Assembly: GCF_963924675.1 (NCBI RefSeq)
Contig: NC_089236.1
Span: 44,300,500-44,364,499, forward strand
DNA: 64,000 bases
Reading direction: 5' to 3'
DNA from: Phocoena phocoena
Taxonomy: Eukaryota; Chordata; Mammalia; Artiodactyla; Phocoenidae
A model generated the notes under the pieces. The model saw only the letters and a list, made by a program, of their open reading frames with translations, was not told the origin of the DNA and did not search any database. Positions 23,509-34,612 of this stretch are shown here, piece after piece (within the stretch, counting starts at the first letter, position 1; the number at the start of each line of letters is the position of its first letter). Position numbers and translations under genes: made by a program.

Positions 23509-24910
23509 CCGTGAATGCAGCCTTCCAAATTGGAAAGCGAGGATGTTTAAATCAGGCCCCCGATTTCAGGCGCAAACACACCATACATGGCTGTTGTTTC
23601 TATCAAGTCAAAAGAGACACATGGCCCCTTGTGTTTGCTTGCCTGAATCAGCTTCTCGAAGCAGGGGGTTGTGCATCAAGTGGACTACCTCAACTAAAGA
23701 ACGCCCTAGCTACTCCTCTGGGGCCTGTGGCTATTCAGAAGCCTGCATTGCCACCGCAAGAACCGGACTGAAATTGCAGTAAGAACGCAAGGGGACTTTC
23801 TTCTGGAGGCACGGTGACTTCAGGCAGGAGGTCCTAGATGGAATGCGAGGCCGAGGGTGCTCTCAGTGCAGCTCAGACTAGGGCAAGGCGTAAGACCTCA
23901 AGGCCTGTGAGACGTGCCAAAATTCTGTTCGTGAACGTGTGGGTGTGATGGGGAAAGTAAGCTGCTTCGTTGGAGACTGCTCTGCGTTTCCCTACCCTCG
24001 GCGTAGAGAGAGTTGGCTCCAAAGGGCTACGGGGCTGGATTTTGCTTAGGAGACCTAGGGGGTCCTGGGGTTAGTCTGTGTTCCAGCCAGGAACAGGGAG
24101 CCCACGCAATTTTCCTAGGTGTTCGGAAAACTCTACTGCCATAAAAGATATGCAAAAAAAAAAAAAAGATATGCAGAGCAGAGGCTACGGCCTCATGGAA
24201 AGTGCTGCACGCCTCCGTTTCTGCAGGGCAAGTCCGGCCTTAACCTACAGGAATGTGCTTACACTGAGTGTCCCGTTAGCGACACAGCTTTGAAAGATGC
24301 TGACTTTCTCCTCGAGCTGAGTGACTTCAGGTACGAGGTCCGCGAAGTATGCAAAGCAGAGTGTTTTCTCTTGGCAGCTCACACAAGGGCAGCAACCGGT
24401 ATTTCCTGGGTGCTTCGGACACACCAGAAATCGTGTCCTGAAGCTGTTTGAGGGCTCTGGAAATAGAGCTCTCCTCAAGGAACGCGCAGTGTGTTTCCCA
24501 CCCCTCGGCACGCACGTAGGGCATCGGAGGGGAAGACCACTGGGCGTCGATGTTGCTCAGCTGGTCCACCGGGGTCTGGAGATGCTCACTGACAATGGAG
24601 GAAAATGGATTCAAACCAGAGGGGCCTACGAGTCCTCAGAAGGGTACTTCCCTGAAAGTAAAGGCGAAGAGCTACTAAGAACTCGTGGAAACAGCTGCAT
24701 GCCTCCCTTTCTGCCCGGCTTCTCAGGGCCTAACCTGGAGGCAAGTTCTTACGTTGAGTTTCTCTTGACTTCTAGAGCTTGTCAGGCTGACCACCACGGC
24801 AGCCATGGAAGCACCTGGTTTATATCGAGCAAACTCAGTTTCTTCCCAGAAGCATTCCTACAGGGTTCCCAGGCCTGTCAACAGCAGGGATTTCAGGTAG
24901 CTTCAAGGCA
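23509..24910 (+). repeat. Satellite monomer 18, 1,402 bp (C-ccat / A-polyA / B-ttcc)
   Basis: Poly(A) insertion at 24143-24174 and cttcgttggag at 23965. It has ccagccaggaac and caggaatgtgc, shared with monomers 20 and 23, and the private aactaaagaacg. C starts like monomer 16 (cacggcagcc, tttatatcgagc). The 287-codon frame from GTG 24321 is open. Confidence 0.97.
24143..24174 (+). mobile_element. Poly(A)-only insertion (copy 3)
   Basis: Same insertion in monomer 18, A14 at 24154-24167, with identical direct repeats. Confidence 0.55.
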
Positions 24911-26291
24911 CCGTGAATGCAGCCTTCCAAATTGGAAAGGGAGGATGTTTAAATCAGGCCCCCGATTTCAGGCGCAAACACAGCATACATTGCTGTTGTT
25001 TCTAACAAGTCAAAACAGACAGAGGGCCCATTGTGATTGCTTGCCTGAATCAGCTTCTCGAAGCAGAGGGTTCTGCATCAAGTGGACTACCTCAACCAAG
25101 GAACGCCCTAGCTACTCCTCTGGGGCCTGTGGCTATTCAGAAGCCTGCATTGCCACCGCAAGAAGCGGACTGAAATTAAAGTAAGAACGCAAGGGGACTT
25201 TCTTCTGGAGGCACGGTGACTTCAGGCAGGAGGTCCTTGATGGAATGCGAGGCCGAGGGTGCTCTCAGTGCAGGTCAGACTAGGGCAAGGCGTAAGACCT
25301 CAAGGCCTGTGAGACGTGCCAAAATTCTGTTCGTGAACGTGTGGGTGTGATGGGGAAATTAAGCTGCTTCGGTGGAGACTGCTGTGCGTTTCCCTACCCT
25401 CGGCGTAGAGAGAGTTGGTTCCAAAGGGCTACGGGGCTGGATGTTGCTTAGTAGACCTAGGGGGTCCTGGGGTTAGTCTGTGTTCCAGCCGGGACCAGGG
25501 AGCCCACGCGATTTTCCTAGGTGTCCGGAAAACTCTACTGCCATAAAAGATATGCAGAGCAGAGGCTACGGCCTCATGGAAAGTGCTGCACGCCTCCGTT
25601 TCTGCAGGGCAAGTCCGGCCTTAACCTACAGGCATGTGCTCACACTGAGTGTCCCGTTAGCGACACAGCTTTGAAAGATGCTGACTTTCTCCTCGAGCTG
25701 AGTGACTTCAGGTACGAGGTCCGCGAAGTATGCAAAGCAGAGTGTTTTCTCTTGGCTGCTCACAAAAAGGCGGCAACCGGTATTTCCTGGGCGCTTCGGA
25801 CACACCAGAAATCGTGTCCTGAAGCTGTTTGAGGGCTCTGGAAATAGAGCTCTCCTCATGGAATGCGCAATGTGTTGCCCATCATTCCGCACGCACGGAG
25901 GGCATCCGAGGGGAAGACCACTGGGCCTCGATGTTGCTCAGCTGGTCCACCGGGGTCTGGAGATACTCACTGACAATGGAGGAAAATGGATGCAAACCAG
26001 AGGGGCCTACGAGTCCTCAGAAGGGTACTTCCCTGAAAGTAAAGGCGAAGAGCTACTAAGAACTCGTGGAAACAGCTGCATGCTTCCCTTTCTGCCCGGC
26101 TACTCAGGGCCTAACCTGGAGGCAAGTTCTCATGTTGAGTATCTCTTTACTTCTAGAGCTTGTGAGGCTGACCACCACGGAGGCCATGGAAGCACCTGCT
26201 TTAGACCGAGCAAACTCAGTTTCTTCCCAGAAGCATTCCTACAGGGTTCCCAGGCCTGTCAACAGCAGGGATTTCAGGTAGCTACAAGGCA
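24911..26291 (+). repeat. Satellite monomer 19 (C-agg / A-ggtt / B-atg)
   Basis: Copy of monomer 17 at 2,783 bp spacing, without 17's two private changes (it reads gtgctgcacgcc and gagggcatccg). The 287-codon frame from GTG 25702 is open. Confidence 0.97.
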
Positions 26292-27693
26292 CCGTGAATG
26301 CAGCCTTCCAAATTGGAAAGCGAGGATGTTTAAATCAGGCCCCCGATTTCAGGCGCAAACACACCATACATGGCTGTTGTTTCTATCAAGTCAAAAGAGA
26401 CACATGGCCCCTTGTGTTTGCTTGCCTGAATCAGCTTCTCGAAGCAGGGGGTTGTGCATCAAGTGGACTACCTCAACTAAGGAACGCCCTAGCTACTCCT
26501 CTGGGGCCTGTGGCTATTCAGAAGCCTGCATTGCCACCGCAAGAACCGGACTGAAATTGCAGTAAGAACGCAAGGGGACTTTCTTCTGGAGGCACGGTGA
26601 CTTCAGGCAGGAGGTCCTAGATGGAATGCGAGGCCGAGGGTGCTCTCAGTGCAGCTCAGACTAGGGCAAGGCGTAAGACCTCAAGGCCTGTGAGACGTGC
26701 CAAAATTCTGTTCGTGAACGTGTGGGTGTGATGGGGAAAGTAAGCTGCTTCGTTGGAGACTGCTCTGCGTTTCCCTACCCTCGGCGTAGAGAGAGTTGGC
26801 TCCAAAGGGCTACGGGGCTGGATTTTGCTTAGGAGACCTAGGGGGTCCTGGGGTTAGTCTGTGTTCCAGCCAGGAACAGGGAGCCCACGCAATTTTCCTA
26901 GGTGTTCGGAAAACTCTACTGCCATAAAAGATATGCAAAAAAAAAAAAAAGATATGCAGAGCAGAGGCTACGGCCTCATGGAAAGTGCTGCACGCCTCCG
27001 TTTCTGCAGGGCAAGTCCGGCCTTAACCTACAGGAATGTGCTTACACTGAGTGTCCCGTTAGCGACACAGCTTTGAAAGATGCTGACTTTCTCCTCGAGC
27101 TGAGTGACTTCAGGTACGAGGTCCGCGAAGTATGCAAAGCAGAGTGTTTTCTCTTGGCAGCTCACACAAGGGCAGCAACCGGTATTTCCTGGGTGCTTCG
27201 GACACACCAGAAATCGTGTCCTGAAGCTGTTTGAGGGCTCTGGAAATAGAGCTCTCCTCAAGGAACGCGCAGTGTGTTTCCCACCCCTCGGCACGCACGT
27301 AGGGCATCGGAGGGGAAGACCACTGGGCGTCGATGTTGCTCAGCTGGTCCACCGGGGTCTGGAGATGCTCACTGACAATGGAGGAAAATGGATTCAAACC
27401 AGAGGGGCCTACGAGTCCTCAGAAGGGTACTTCCCTGAAAGTAAAGGCGAAGAGCTACTAAGAACTCGTGGAAACAGCTGCATGCCTCCCTTTCTGCCCG
27501 GCTTCTCAGGGCCTAACCTGGAGGCAAGTTCTTACGTTGAGTTTCTCTTGACTTCTAGAGCTTGTCAGGCTGACCACCACGGCGGCCATGGAAGCACCTG
27601 GTTTAGACCGACCAAACTCAGTTTCTTCCCAGAAGCATTCCTACAGGGTTCCCAGGCCTGTCAACAGCAGGGATTTCAGGTAGCTTCAAGGCA
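26292..27693 (+). repeat. Satellite monomer 20, 1,402 bp (C-ccat / A-polyA / B-ttcc)
   Basis: Copy of monomer 18 at 2,783 bp spacing, up to about 27560. Poly(A) insertion at 26926-26957 and cttcgttggag at 26748. The start of C has cacggcggcc and agaccgacc instead of monomer 18's variant. The 287-codon frame from GTG 27104 is open. Confidence 0.97.
26926..26957 (+). mobile_element. Poly(A)-only insertion (copy 4)
   Basis: Same insertion in monomer 20, A14 at 26937-26950, 2,783 bp after copy 3. Confidence 0.55.
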
Positions 27694-29071
27694 CCGTGAA
27701 TGCAGCCTTCCAAATTGGAAAGCGAGGATGTTTAAATCAGGCCTCCGATTTCATGCGCAAACACAGCATACATTGCTGCGGTTTCTAACAAGTCAAAAGA
27801 GACACATGGCCCCTTGTGTTTGCTTGCCTGAATCAGCTTCTCGAAGCAGGGGGTTGTGCATCAAGTGGACTGCCTCAACCAAGGAACGCCCTAGCTACTC
27901 CTCTGGGGCCTGTGGCTATTCAGAAGCCTGCATTGCCACCGCAAGAAGCAGACTGAAATTGCAGTAAGAACGCAAGGGGACTTTCTTCTGGAGGCACGGT
28001 GACTTCAGGCAGGAGGTCCTAGATGGAATGCGAGGCCGAGGGTGCTCTCAGTGCAGGTCAGACTAGGGCAGGGCGTAAGACCTCAAGGCCTGTGAGTCGT
28101 GCCAAAATTCTGTTCATGAACGTGTGGGTGTGATGGGGAAATTAAGCTGCTTCGGTGGAGACTGCTGTGCGTTTCCCTACCCTCGGCGTAGAGAGAGTTG
28201 GTTCCAAAGGGCTACGGGGCTGGATGTTGCTTAGTAGACCTAGGGGTCCTGGGGTTAGTCTGTGTTCCAGCCGGGACCAGGGAGCCCACGCGATTTTCCT
28301 AAGTGTCCGGAAAAGTCTACTGTCATCAAAGATATGCAGAGCAGAGGCTACAGCCTCATGGAAAGTGCTGCACACTCCGTTTCTGCAGGGCAAGTCCGGC
28401 CTTAACCTACAGGCATGTGCTCACACTGAGGGTCCCGTTAGCGACACAGCTTTGAAAGATGCTGACTTTCTCCTCGAGCTGAGTGACTTCAGGTACGAGG
28501 TCCGCGAAGTATGCAAAGCAGAGTGTTTTCTCTTGGCAGCTCACACAAGGGCGGCAACCGGTATTTCCTGGGCGCTTCGGACACACCAGAAATCGTGCCC
28601 TGAAGCTGTTTGAGGGCTCTGGAAATAGAGCTCTCCTCAAGGAACGCGCAGTGTGTTGCCCATCACTCGGCACGCAGGAGGGCATCGGAGGGGAAGACCA
28701 CTGGGCCTCGATGTTGCTCAGCTGGTCCACCGGGGTCTGGAGATACTCACTGACAATGGAGGAAAATGGATGCAAACCAGAGGGGCCTACGAGTCCTCAG
28801 AAGGGTACTTCCCTCAAAGTAAAGACGAAGAGCTACTAAGAACTCGTGGAAACAGCTGCATGCCTCCCTTTCTGCCCGGCTACTCAGGGCCTAACCTGGA
28901 GGCAAGTTCTCACGTTGAGTTTCTCTTGACTTCTAGAGCTTGTCAGGCTGACCACCACGGCGGCCATGGAAGCACCTGGTTTAGACCGACCAAACTCAGT
29001 TTCTTCCCAGAAGCATTCCTACAGGGTTCCCAGGCCTGTCAAGAGCAGGGATTTCAGGTAGCTTCAAGGCA
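27694..29071 (+). repeat. Satellite monomer 21 (C-catc / A-ggtt / B-del)
   Basis: It has aggcctccg, tcatgcgcaaac and ctgcggtttc, then gagtcgtgcc and ttcatgaacg. A has gtctactgtcatc and the 1-bp shorter cacactccg. B-del with ctcaaagtaaagacg. Private gggcagggcg. Monomer 24 is its copy at 4,160 bp. Confidence 0.97.
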
Positions 29072-30451
29072 CCGTGAATGCAGCCTTCCAAATTGGAAAG
29101 CGAGGATGTTTAAATCAGGCCCCCGATTTTAGGCGCAAACACAGCATACATTGCTGTTGCTTCTAACAAGTCAAAAGAGACACACGGCCCCTTGTGTTTG
29201 CTTGCCTGAATCAGCTTCTCGAAGCAGGGGGGTTGTGCATCAAGTGGACTGCCTCAACCAAGGAACGCCCTAGCTACTCCTCTGGGGCCTGTGGCTATTC
29301 AGAAGCCTGCATTGCCACCGCAAGGGGCAGACTGAAATTGCATTAAGAACGCAAGGGGACTTTCTTCTGGAGGCACGGTGACTTCAGGCAGGAGGTCCTA
29401 GACGGAATGCGAGGCCGAGGGTGCTCTCAGTGCAGCTCAGACTAGGGCAAGGCGTAGGACCTCAAGGCCTGTGAGACGTGCCAAAATTCTGTTCGTGAAC
29501 GTGTGGGTGTGATGGGGAAATTAAGCTGCTTCGGTGGAGACTGCTGTGCGTTTCCCTACCCTCGGCGTAGAGAGAGTGGCTCCAAAGGGCTACGGGGCTG
29601 GATGATGCTTAGAAGACCTAAGGGGTCCTGGGGTTAGTCTGTGTTCCAGCCGGGAACATGGAGCCCACGCGATTTTCCTAGGTGTCCGGAAAACTCTACT
29701 GCCATAAAAGATATGCAGAGCAGAGGCTACGGCCTCATGGAAAGTGCTGCACGCCTCCGTTTCTGCAGGGCAAGTCCGGCCTGAACCTACAGGCATGTGC
29801 TCACACTGAGTGTCCCGTTAGCGACACAGCTTTGAAAGATGCTGACTTTCTCCTCGAGCTGAGTGACTTCAGGTACGAGGTCCGCGAAGTATGCAAAGCA
29901 GAGTGTTTTCTCTTGGCTGCTCACAAAAAGGCGGCAACCGGTATTTCCTGGGCGCTTCGGACACACCAGAAATCGTGTCCTGAAGCTGTTTGAGGGCTCT
30001 GGAAATAGAGCTCTCCTCATGGAATGCGCAATGTGTTGCCCATCATTCCGCACGCACGGAGGGCATCCGAGGGGAAGACCACTGGGCCTCGATGTTGCTC
30101 AGCTGGTCCACCGGGGTCTGGAGATACTCACTGACAATGGAGGAAAATGGATGCAAACCAGAGGGGCCTACGAGTCCTCAGAAGGGTACTTCCCTGAAAG
30201 TAAAGGCGAAGAGCTACTAAGAACTCGTGGAAACAGCTGCATGCTTCCCTTTCTGCCCGGCTACTCAGGGCCTAACCTGGAGGCAAGTTCTCATGTTGAG
30301 TATCTCTTTACTTCTAGAGCTTGTGAGGCTGACCACCACGGAGGCCATGGAAGCACCTGCTTTAGACCGAGCAAACTCAGTTTCTTCCCAGAAGCATTCC
30401 AAAAGGTTTCCAGGCCTGTCAACAGCAGGGATTTCAGGTAGCTACAAGGCA
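29072..30451 (+). repeat. Satellite monomer 22 (C-tag / A-atga / B-atg)
   Basis: It has attgcattaag, agacggaatgc (private), gcgtaggacctc, gatgatgcttagaag, gggaacatgg and aaaagatatgc, then B as in monomers 17 and 19. At 30396-30415 C reads gcattccaaaaggtttccag, a cluster of substitutions with a 1-bp loss that closes the long frame at 192 codons. Confidence 0.97.
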
Positions 30452-31853
30452 CCGTGAATGCAGCCTTCCAAATTGGAAAGCGAGGATGTTTAAATCAGGC
30501 CCCCGATTTCAGGCGCAAACACACCATACATGGCTGTTGTTTCTATCAAGTCAAAAGAGACACATGGCCCCTTGTGTTTGCTTGCCTGAATCAGCTTCTC
30601 GAAGCAGGGGGTTGTGCATCAAGTGGACTACCTCAACTAAGGAACGCCCTAGCTACTCCTCTGGGGCCTGTGGCTATTCAGAAGCCTGCATTGCCACCGC
30701 AAGAACCGGACTGAAATTGCAGTAAGAACGCAAGGGGACTTTCTTCTGGAGGCACGGTGACTTCAGGCAGGAGGTCCTAGATGGAATGCGAGGCCGAGGG
30801 TGCTCTCAGTGCAGCTCAGACTAGGGCAAGGCGTAAGACCTCAAGGCCTGTGAGACGTGCCAAAATTCTGTTCGTGAACGTGTGGGTGTGATGGGGAAAG
30901 TAAGCTGCTTCGTTGGAGACTGCTCTGCGTTTCCCTACCCTCGGCGTAGAGAGAGTTGGCTCCAAAGGGCTACGGGGCTGGATTTTGCTTAGGAGACCTA
31001 GGGGGTCCTGGGGTTAGTCTGTGTTCCAGCCAGGAACAGGGAGCCCACGCAATTTTCCTAGGTGTTCGGAAAACTCTACTGCCATAAAAGATATGCAAAA
31101 AAAAAAAAAAGATATGCAGAGCAGAGGCTACGGCCTCATGGAAAGTGCTGCACGCCTCCGTTTCTACAGGGCAAGTCCGGCCTTAACCTACAGGAATGTG
31201 CTTACACTGAGTGTCCCGTTAGCGACACAGCTTTGAAAGATGCTGACTTTCTCCTCGAGCTGAGTGACTTCAGGTACGAGGTCCGCGAAGTATGCAAAGC
31301 AGAGTGTTTTCTCTTGGCAGCTCACACAAGGGCAGCAACCGGTATTTCCTGGGTGCTTCGGACACACCAGAAATCGTGTCCTGAAGCTGTTTGAGGGCTC
31401 TGGAAATAGAGCTCTCCTCAAGGAACGCGCAGTGTGTTTCCCACCCCTCGGCACGCACGTAGGGCATCGGAGGGGAAGACCACTGGGCGTCGATGTTGCT
31501 CAGCTGGTCCACCGGGGTCTGGAGATGCTCACTGACAATGGAGGAAAATGGATTCAAACCAGAGGGGCCTACGAGTCCTCAGAAGGGTACTTCCCTGAAA
31601 GTAAAGGCGAAGAGCTACTAAGAACTCGTGGAAACAGCTGCATGCCTCCCTTTCTGCCCGGCTTCTCAGGGCCTAACCTGGAGGCAAGTTCTTACGTTGA
31701 GTTTCTCTTGACTTCTAGAGCTTGTCAGGCTGACCACCACGGCGGCCATGGAAGCACCTGGTTTAGACCGACCAAACTCAGTTTCTTCCCAGAAGCATTC
31801 CTACAGGGTTCCCAGGCCTGTCAACAGCAGGGATTTCAGGTAGCTTCAAGGCA
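30452..31853 (+). repeat. Satellite monomer 23, 1,402 bp (C-ccat / A-polyA / B-ttcc)
   Basis: Copy of monomer 20 at 4,160 bp spacing. Poly(A) insertion at 31086-31117, cttcgttggag at 30908 and private tttctacaggg. The 287-codon frame from GTG 31264 is open. Confidence 0.97.
31086..31117 (+). mobile_element. Poly(A)-only insertion (copy 5)
   Basis: Same insertion in monomer 23, A14 at 31097-31110, 4,160 bp after copy 4. Confidence 0.55.
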
Positions 31854-33231
31854 CCGTGAATGCAGCCTTCCAAATTGGAAAGCGAGGATGTTTAAATCAG
31901 GCCTCCGATTTCATGCGCAAACACAGCATACATTGCTGCGGTTTCTAACAAGTCAAAAGAGACACATGGCCCCTTGTGTTTGCTTGCCTGAATCAGCTTC
32001 TCGAAGCAGGGGGTTGTGCATCAAGTGGACTGCCTCAACCAAGGAACGCCCTAGCTACTCCTCTGGGGCCTGTGGCTATTCAGAAGCCTGCATTGCCACC
32101 GTAAGGACAGGACTGAAATTGCAGTAAGAACGCAAGGGGACTTTCTTCTGGAGGCACGGTGACTTCAGGCAGGAGGTCCTAGATGGAATGCGAGGCCGAG
32201 GGTGCTCTCAGTGCAGGTCAGACTAGGGCAAGGCGTAAGACCTCAAGGCCTGTGAGTCGTGCCAAAATTCTGTTCATGAACGTGTGGGTGTGATGGGGAA
32301 ATTAAGCTGCTTCGGTGGAGACTGCTGTGCGTTTCCCTACCCTCGGCGTAGAGAGAGTTGGTTCCAAAGGGCTACGGGGCTGGATGTTGCTTAGTAGACC
32401 TAGGGGTCCTGGGGTTAGTCTGTGTTCCAGCCGGGACCAGGGAGCCCACGCGATTTTCCTAAGTGTCCGGAAAAGTCTACTGTCATCAAAGATATGCAGA
32501 GCAGAGGCTACAGCCTCATGGAAAGTGCTGCACACTCCGTTTCTGCAGGGCAAGTCCGGCCTTAACCTACAGGCATGTGCTCACACTGAGGGTCCCGTTA
32601 GCGACACAGCTTTGAAAGATCCTGACTTTCTCCTCGAGCTGAGTGACTTCAGGTACGAGGTCCGCGAAGTATGCAAAGCAGAGTGTTTTCTCTTGGCAGC
32701 TCACACAAGGGCGGCAACCGGTATTTCCTGGGCGCTTCGGACACACCAGAAATCGTGCCCTGAAGCTGTTTGAGGGCTCTGGAAATAGAGCTCTCCTCAA
32801 GGAACGCGCAGTGTGTTGCCCATCACTCGGCACGCAGGAGGGCATCGGAGGGGAAGACCACTGGGCCTCGATGTTGCTCAGCTGGTCCACCGGGGTCTGG
32901 AGATACTCACTGACAATGGAGGAAAATGGATGCAAACCAGAGGGGCCTACGAGTCCTCAGAAGGGTACTTCCCTCAAAGTAAAGACGAAGAGCTACTAAG
33001 AACTCGTGGAAACAGCTGCATGCCTCCCTTTCTGCCCGGCTACTGAGGGCCTAACCTGGAGGCAACTTCTCACGTTGAGTTTCTCTTGACTTCTAGAGCT
33101 TGTCAGGCTGACCACCACGGCGGCCATGGAAGCACCTGGTTTAGACCGACCAAACTCAGTTTCTTCCCAGAAGCATTCCTACAGGGTTCCCAGGCCTGTC
33201 AAGAGCAGGGATTTCAGGTAGCTTCAAGGCA
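31854..33231 (+). repeat. Satellite monomer 24 (C-catc / A-ggtt / B-del)
   Basis: Copy of monomer 21. Private changes are gatcctgactttc in A/B and ggctactgagg, which gives a TGA at 33044-33046. The variant ccgtaaggacagg is close to ccataaggacagg of monomer 30. Confidence 0.97.
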
Positions 33232-34612
33232 CCGTGAATGCAGCCTTCCAAATTGGAAAGCGAGGATGTTTAAATCAGGCCCCCGATTTTAGGCGCAAAC
33301 ACAGCATACATTGCTGTTGTTTCTAACAAGTCAAAAGAGACACACGGCCCCTTGTGTTTGCTTGCCTGAATCAGCTTCTCGAAGCAGGGGGGTTGTGCAT
33401 CAAGTGGACTGCCTCACCCAAGGAACGCCCTAGCTACTCCTCTGGGGCCTGTGGCTATTCAGAAGCCTGCATTGCCACCGCAAGGGGCGGACTGAAATTG
33501 CAGTAAGAACGCAAGGGGACTTTCTTCTGGAGGCACGGTGACTTCAGGCAGGAGGTCCTAGATGGAATGCGAGGCCGAGGGTGCTCTCAATGCAGCTCAG
33601 ACTAGGGCAAGGCGTAAGACCTCAAGGCCTGTGAGACCTGCCAAAATTGTGTTCGTGAACGTGTGGGTGTGAAGGGGAAATTAAGCTGCTTCGGTGGAGA
33701 CTGCTGTGCGTTTCACTACCCTCGGCGTAGAGAGAGTGGCTCCAAAGGGCTACGGGGCTGGATGTTGCTTAGGAGACCTAAGGGGTCCTGGGGTTAGTCT
33801 GTGTTACAGCCCGGAACAGGAAGCCCACGCGATTGTCCTAAGTGTCCGGAAAACTCTACTGCCATAAAAGATATGCAGAGCAGAAACTACGGCCTCATGG
33901 AAAGTGCTGCACGCCTCCGTTTCTGCAGGGCAAGTCCGGCCTTAACCTACAGGCATGTGCTCACACTGAGTGTCCCGTTAGCGACACAGCTTTGAAAGAT
34001 GCTGACTTTCTCCTCGAGCTGAGTGACTTCAGGTACGAGGTCCGCGAAGTATGCAAAGCAGAGTGTTTTCTCTTGGCAGCTCACACAAGGGCGGCAACCG
34101 GTATTTCCTGGGCGCTTCGGACACACCAGAAATCGTGTCCTGAAGCTGTTTGAGGGCTCTGGAAATAGAGCTCTCCTCAAGGAACGCGCAGTGTGTTGCC
34201 CATCACTCGGCACGCACGGAGGGCATCGGAGGGGAAGACCACTGGGCCTCGATGTTGCTCAGCTGGTCCACCGAGGTCTGGAGATGCTCATTGACAATGG
34301 AGGAAAATGGATGCAAACCAGAGGGGCCTACGAGTCCTCAGAAGGGTACTTCCCTGAAAGTAAAGGCGAAGAGCTACTAAGAACTCGTGGAAACAGCTGC
34401 ATGCCTCCCTTTCTGCCCGGCTACTCAGGGCCTAACCTGGAGGCAAGTTCTCACGTTGAGTTTCTCTTGAATTCTAGAGCTTGTCAGGCTGACCACCACG
34501 GCAGCCATGGAAGCACCTGTTTTATACCGAGCAAACTCAGTTTCTTCCCAGAAGCATTCCTACAGGGTTCCCAGGCCTGTCAACAGCAGGGATTTCAGGT
34601 AGCTTCAAGGCA
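33232..34612 (+). repeat. Satellite monomer 25 (C-tag / A-acag / B-cac)
   Basis: Near copy of monomer 7 (gtgaagggg, gtgttacag, cagaaactac, GAATTC at 34469, ttataccgagc). Private changes: cctcacccaagg, ccaccgaggtctgg, gctcattgac and cctgttttatacc. The 287-codon frame from GTG 34023 is open. Confidence 0.97.

Larger units (their letters stand above)
21990..27560 (+). repeat. 2,783-bp higher-order repeat, two tandem copies
   Basis: The units 21.99-24.77 kb and 24.77-27.56 kb each hold one C-agg/A-ggtt/B-atg monomer followed by one C-ccat/A-polyA/B-ttcc monomer. Anchors at 22919 and 24321 recur at 25702 and 27104. The junction lies near gcttgtcaggctgacc: the rare tttatatcgagc is present at both unit starts and replaced at 27.6 kb. 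Confidence 0.85.
25520..33490 (+). repeat. 4,160-bp (trimer) duplication, monomers 19-21 and 22-24
   Basis: The stretch 25.52-29.33 kb recurs at 29.68-33.49 kb. Anchors at 25702, 27104 and 28483 recur at 29863, 31264 and 32643, offsets 4,161, 4,160 and 4,160. It overlaps the second 2,783-bp unit, so it arose by a later or separate exchange. Confidence 0.8.
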
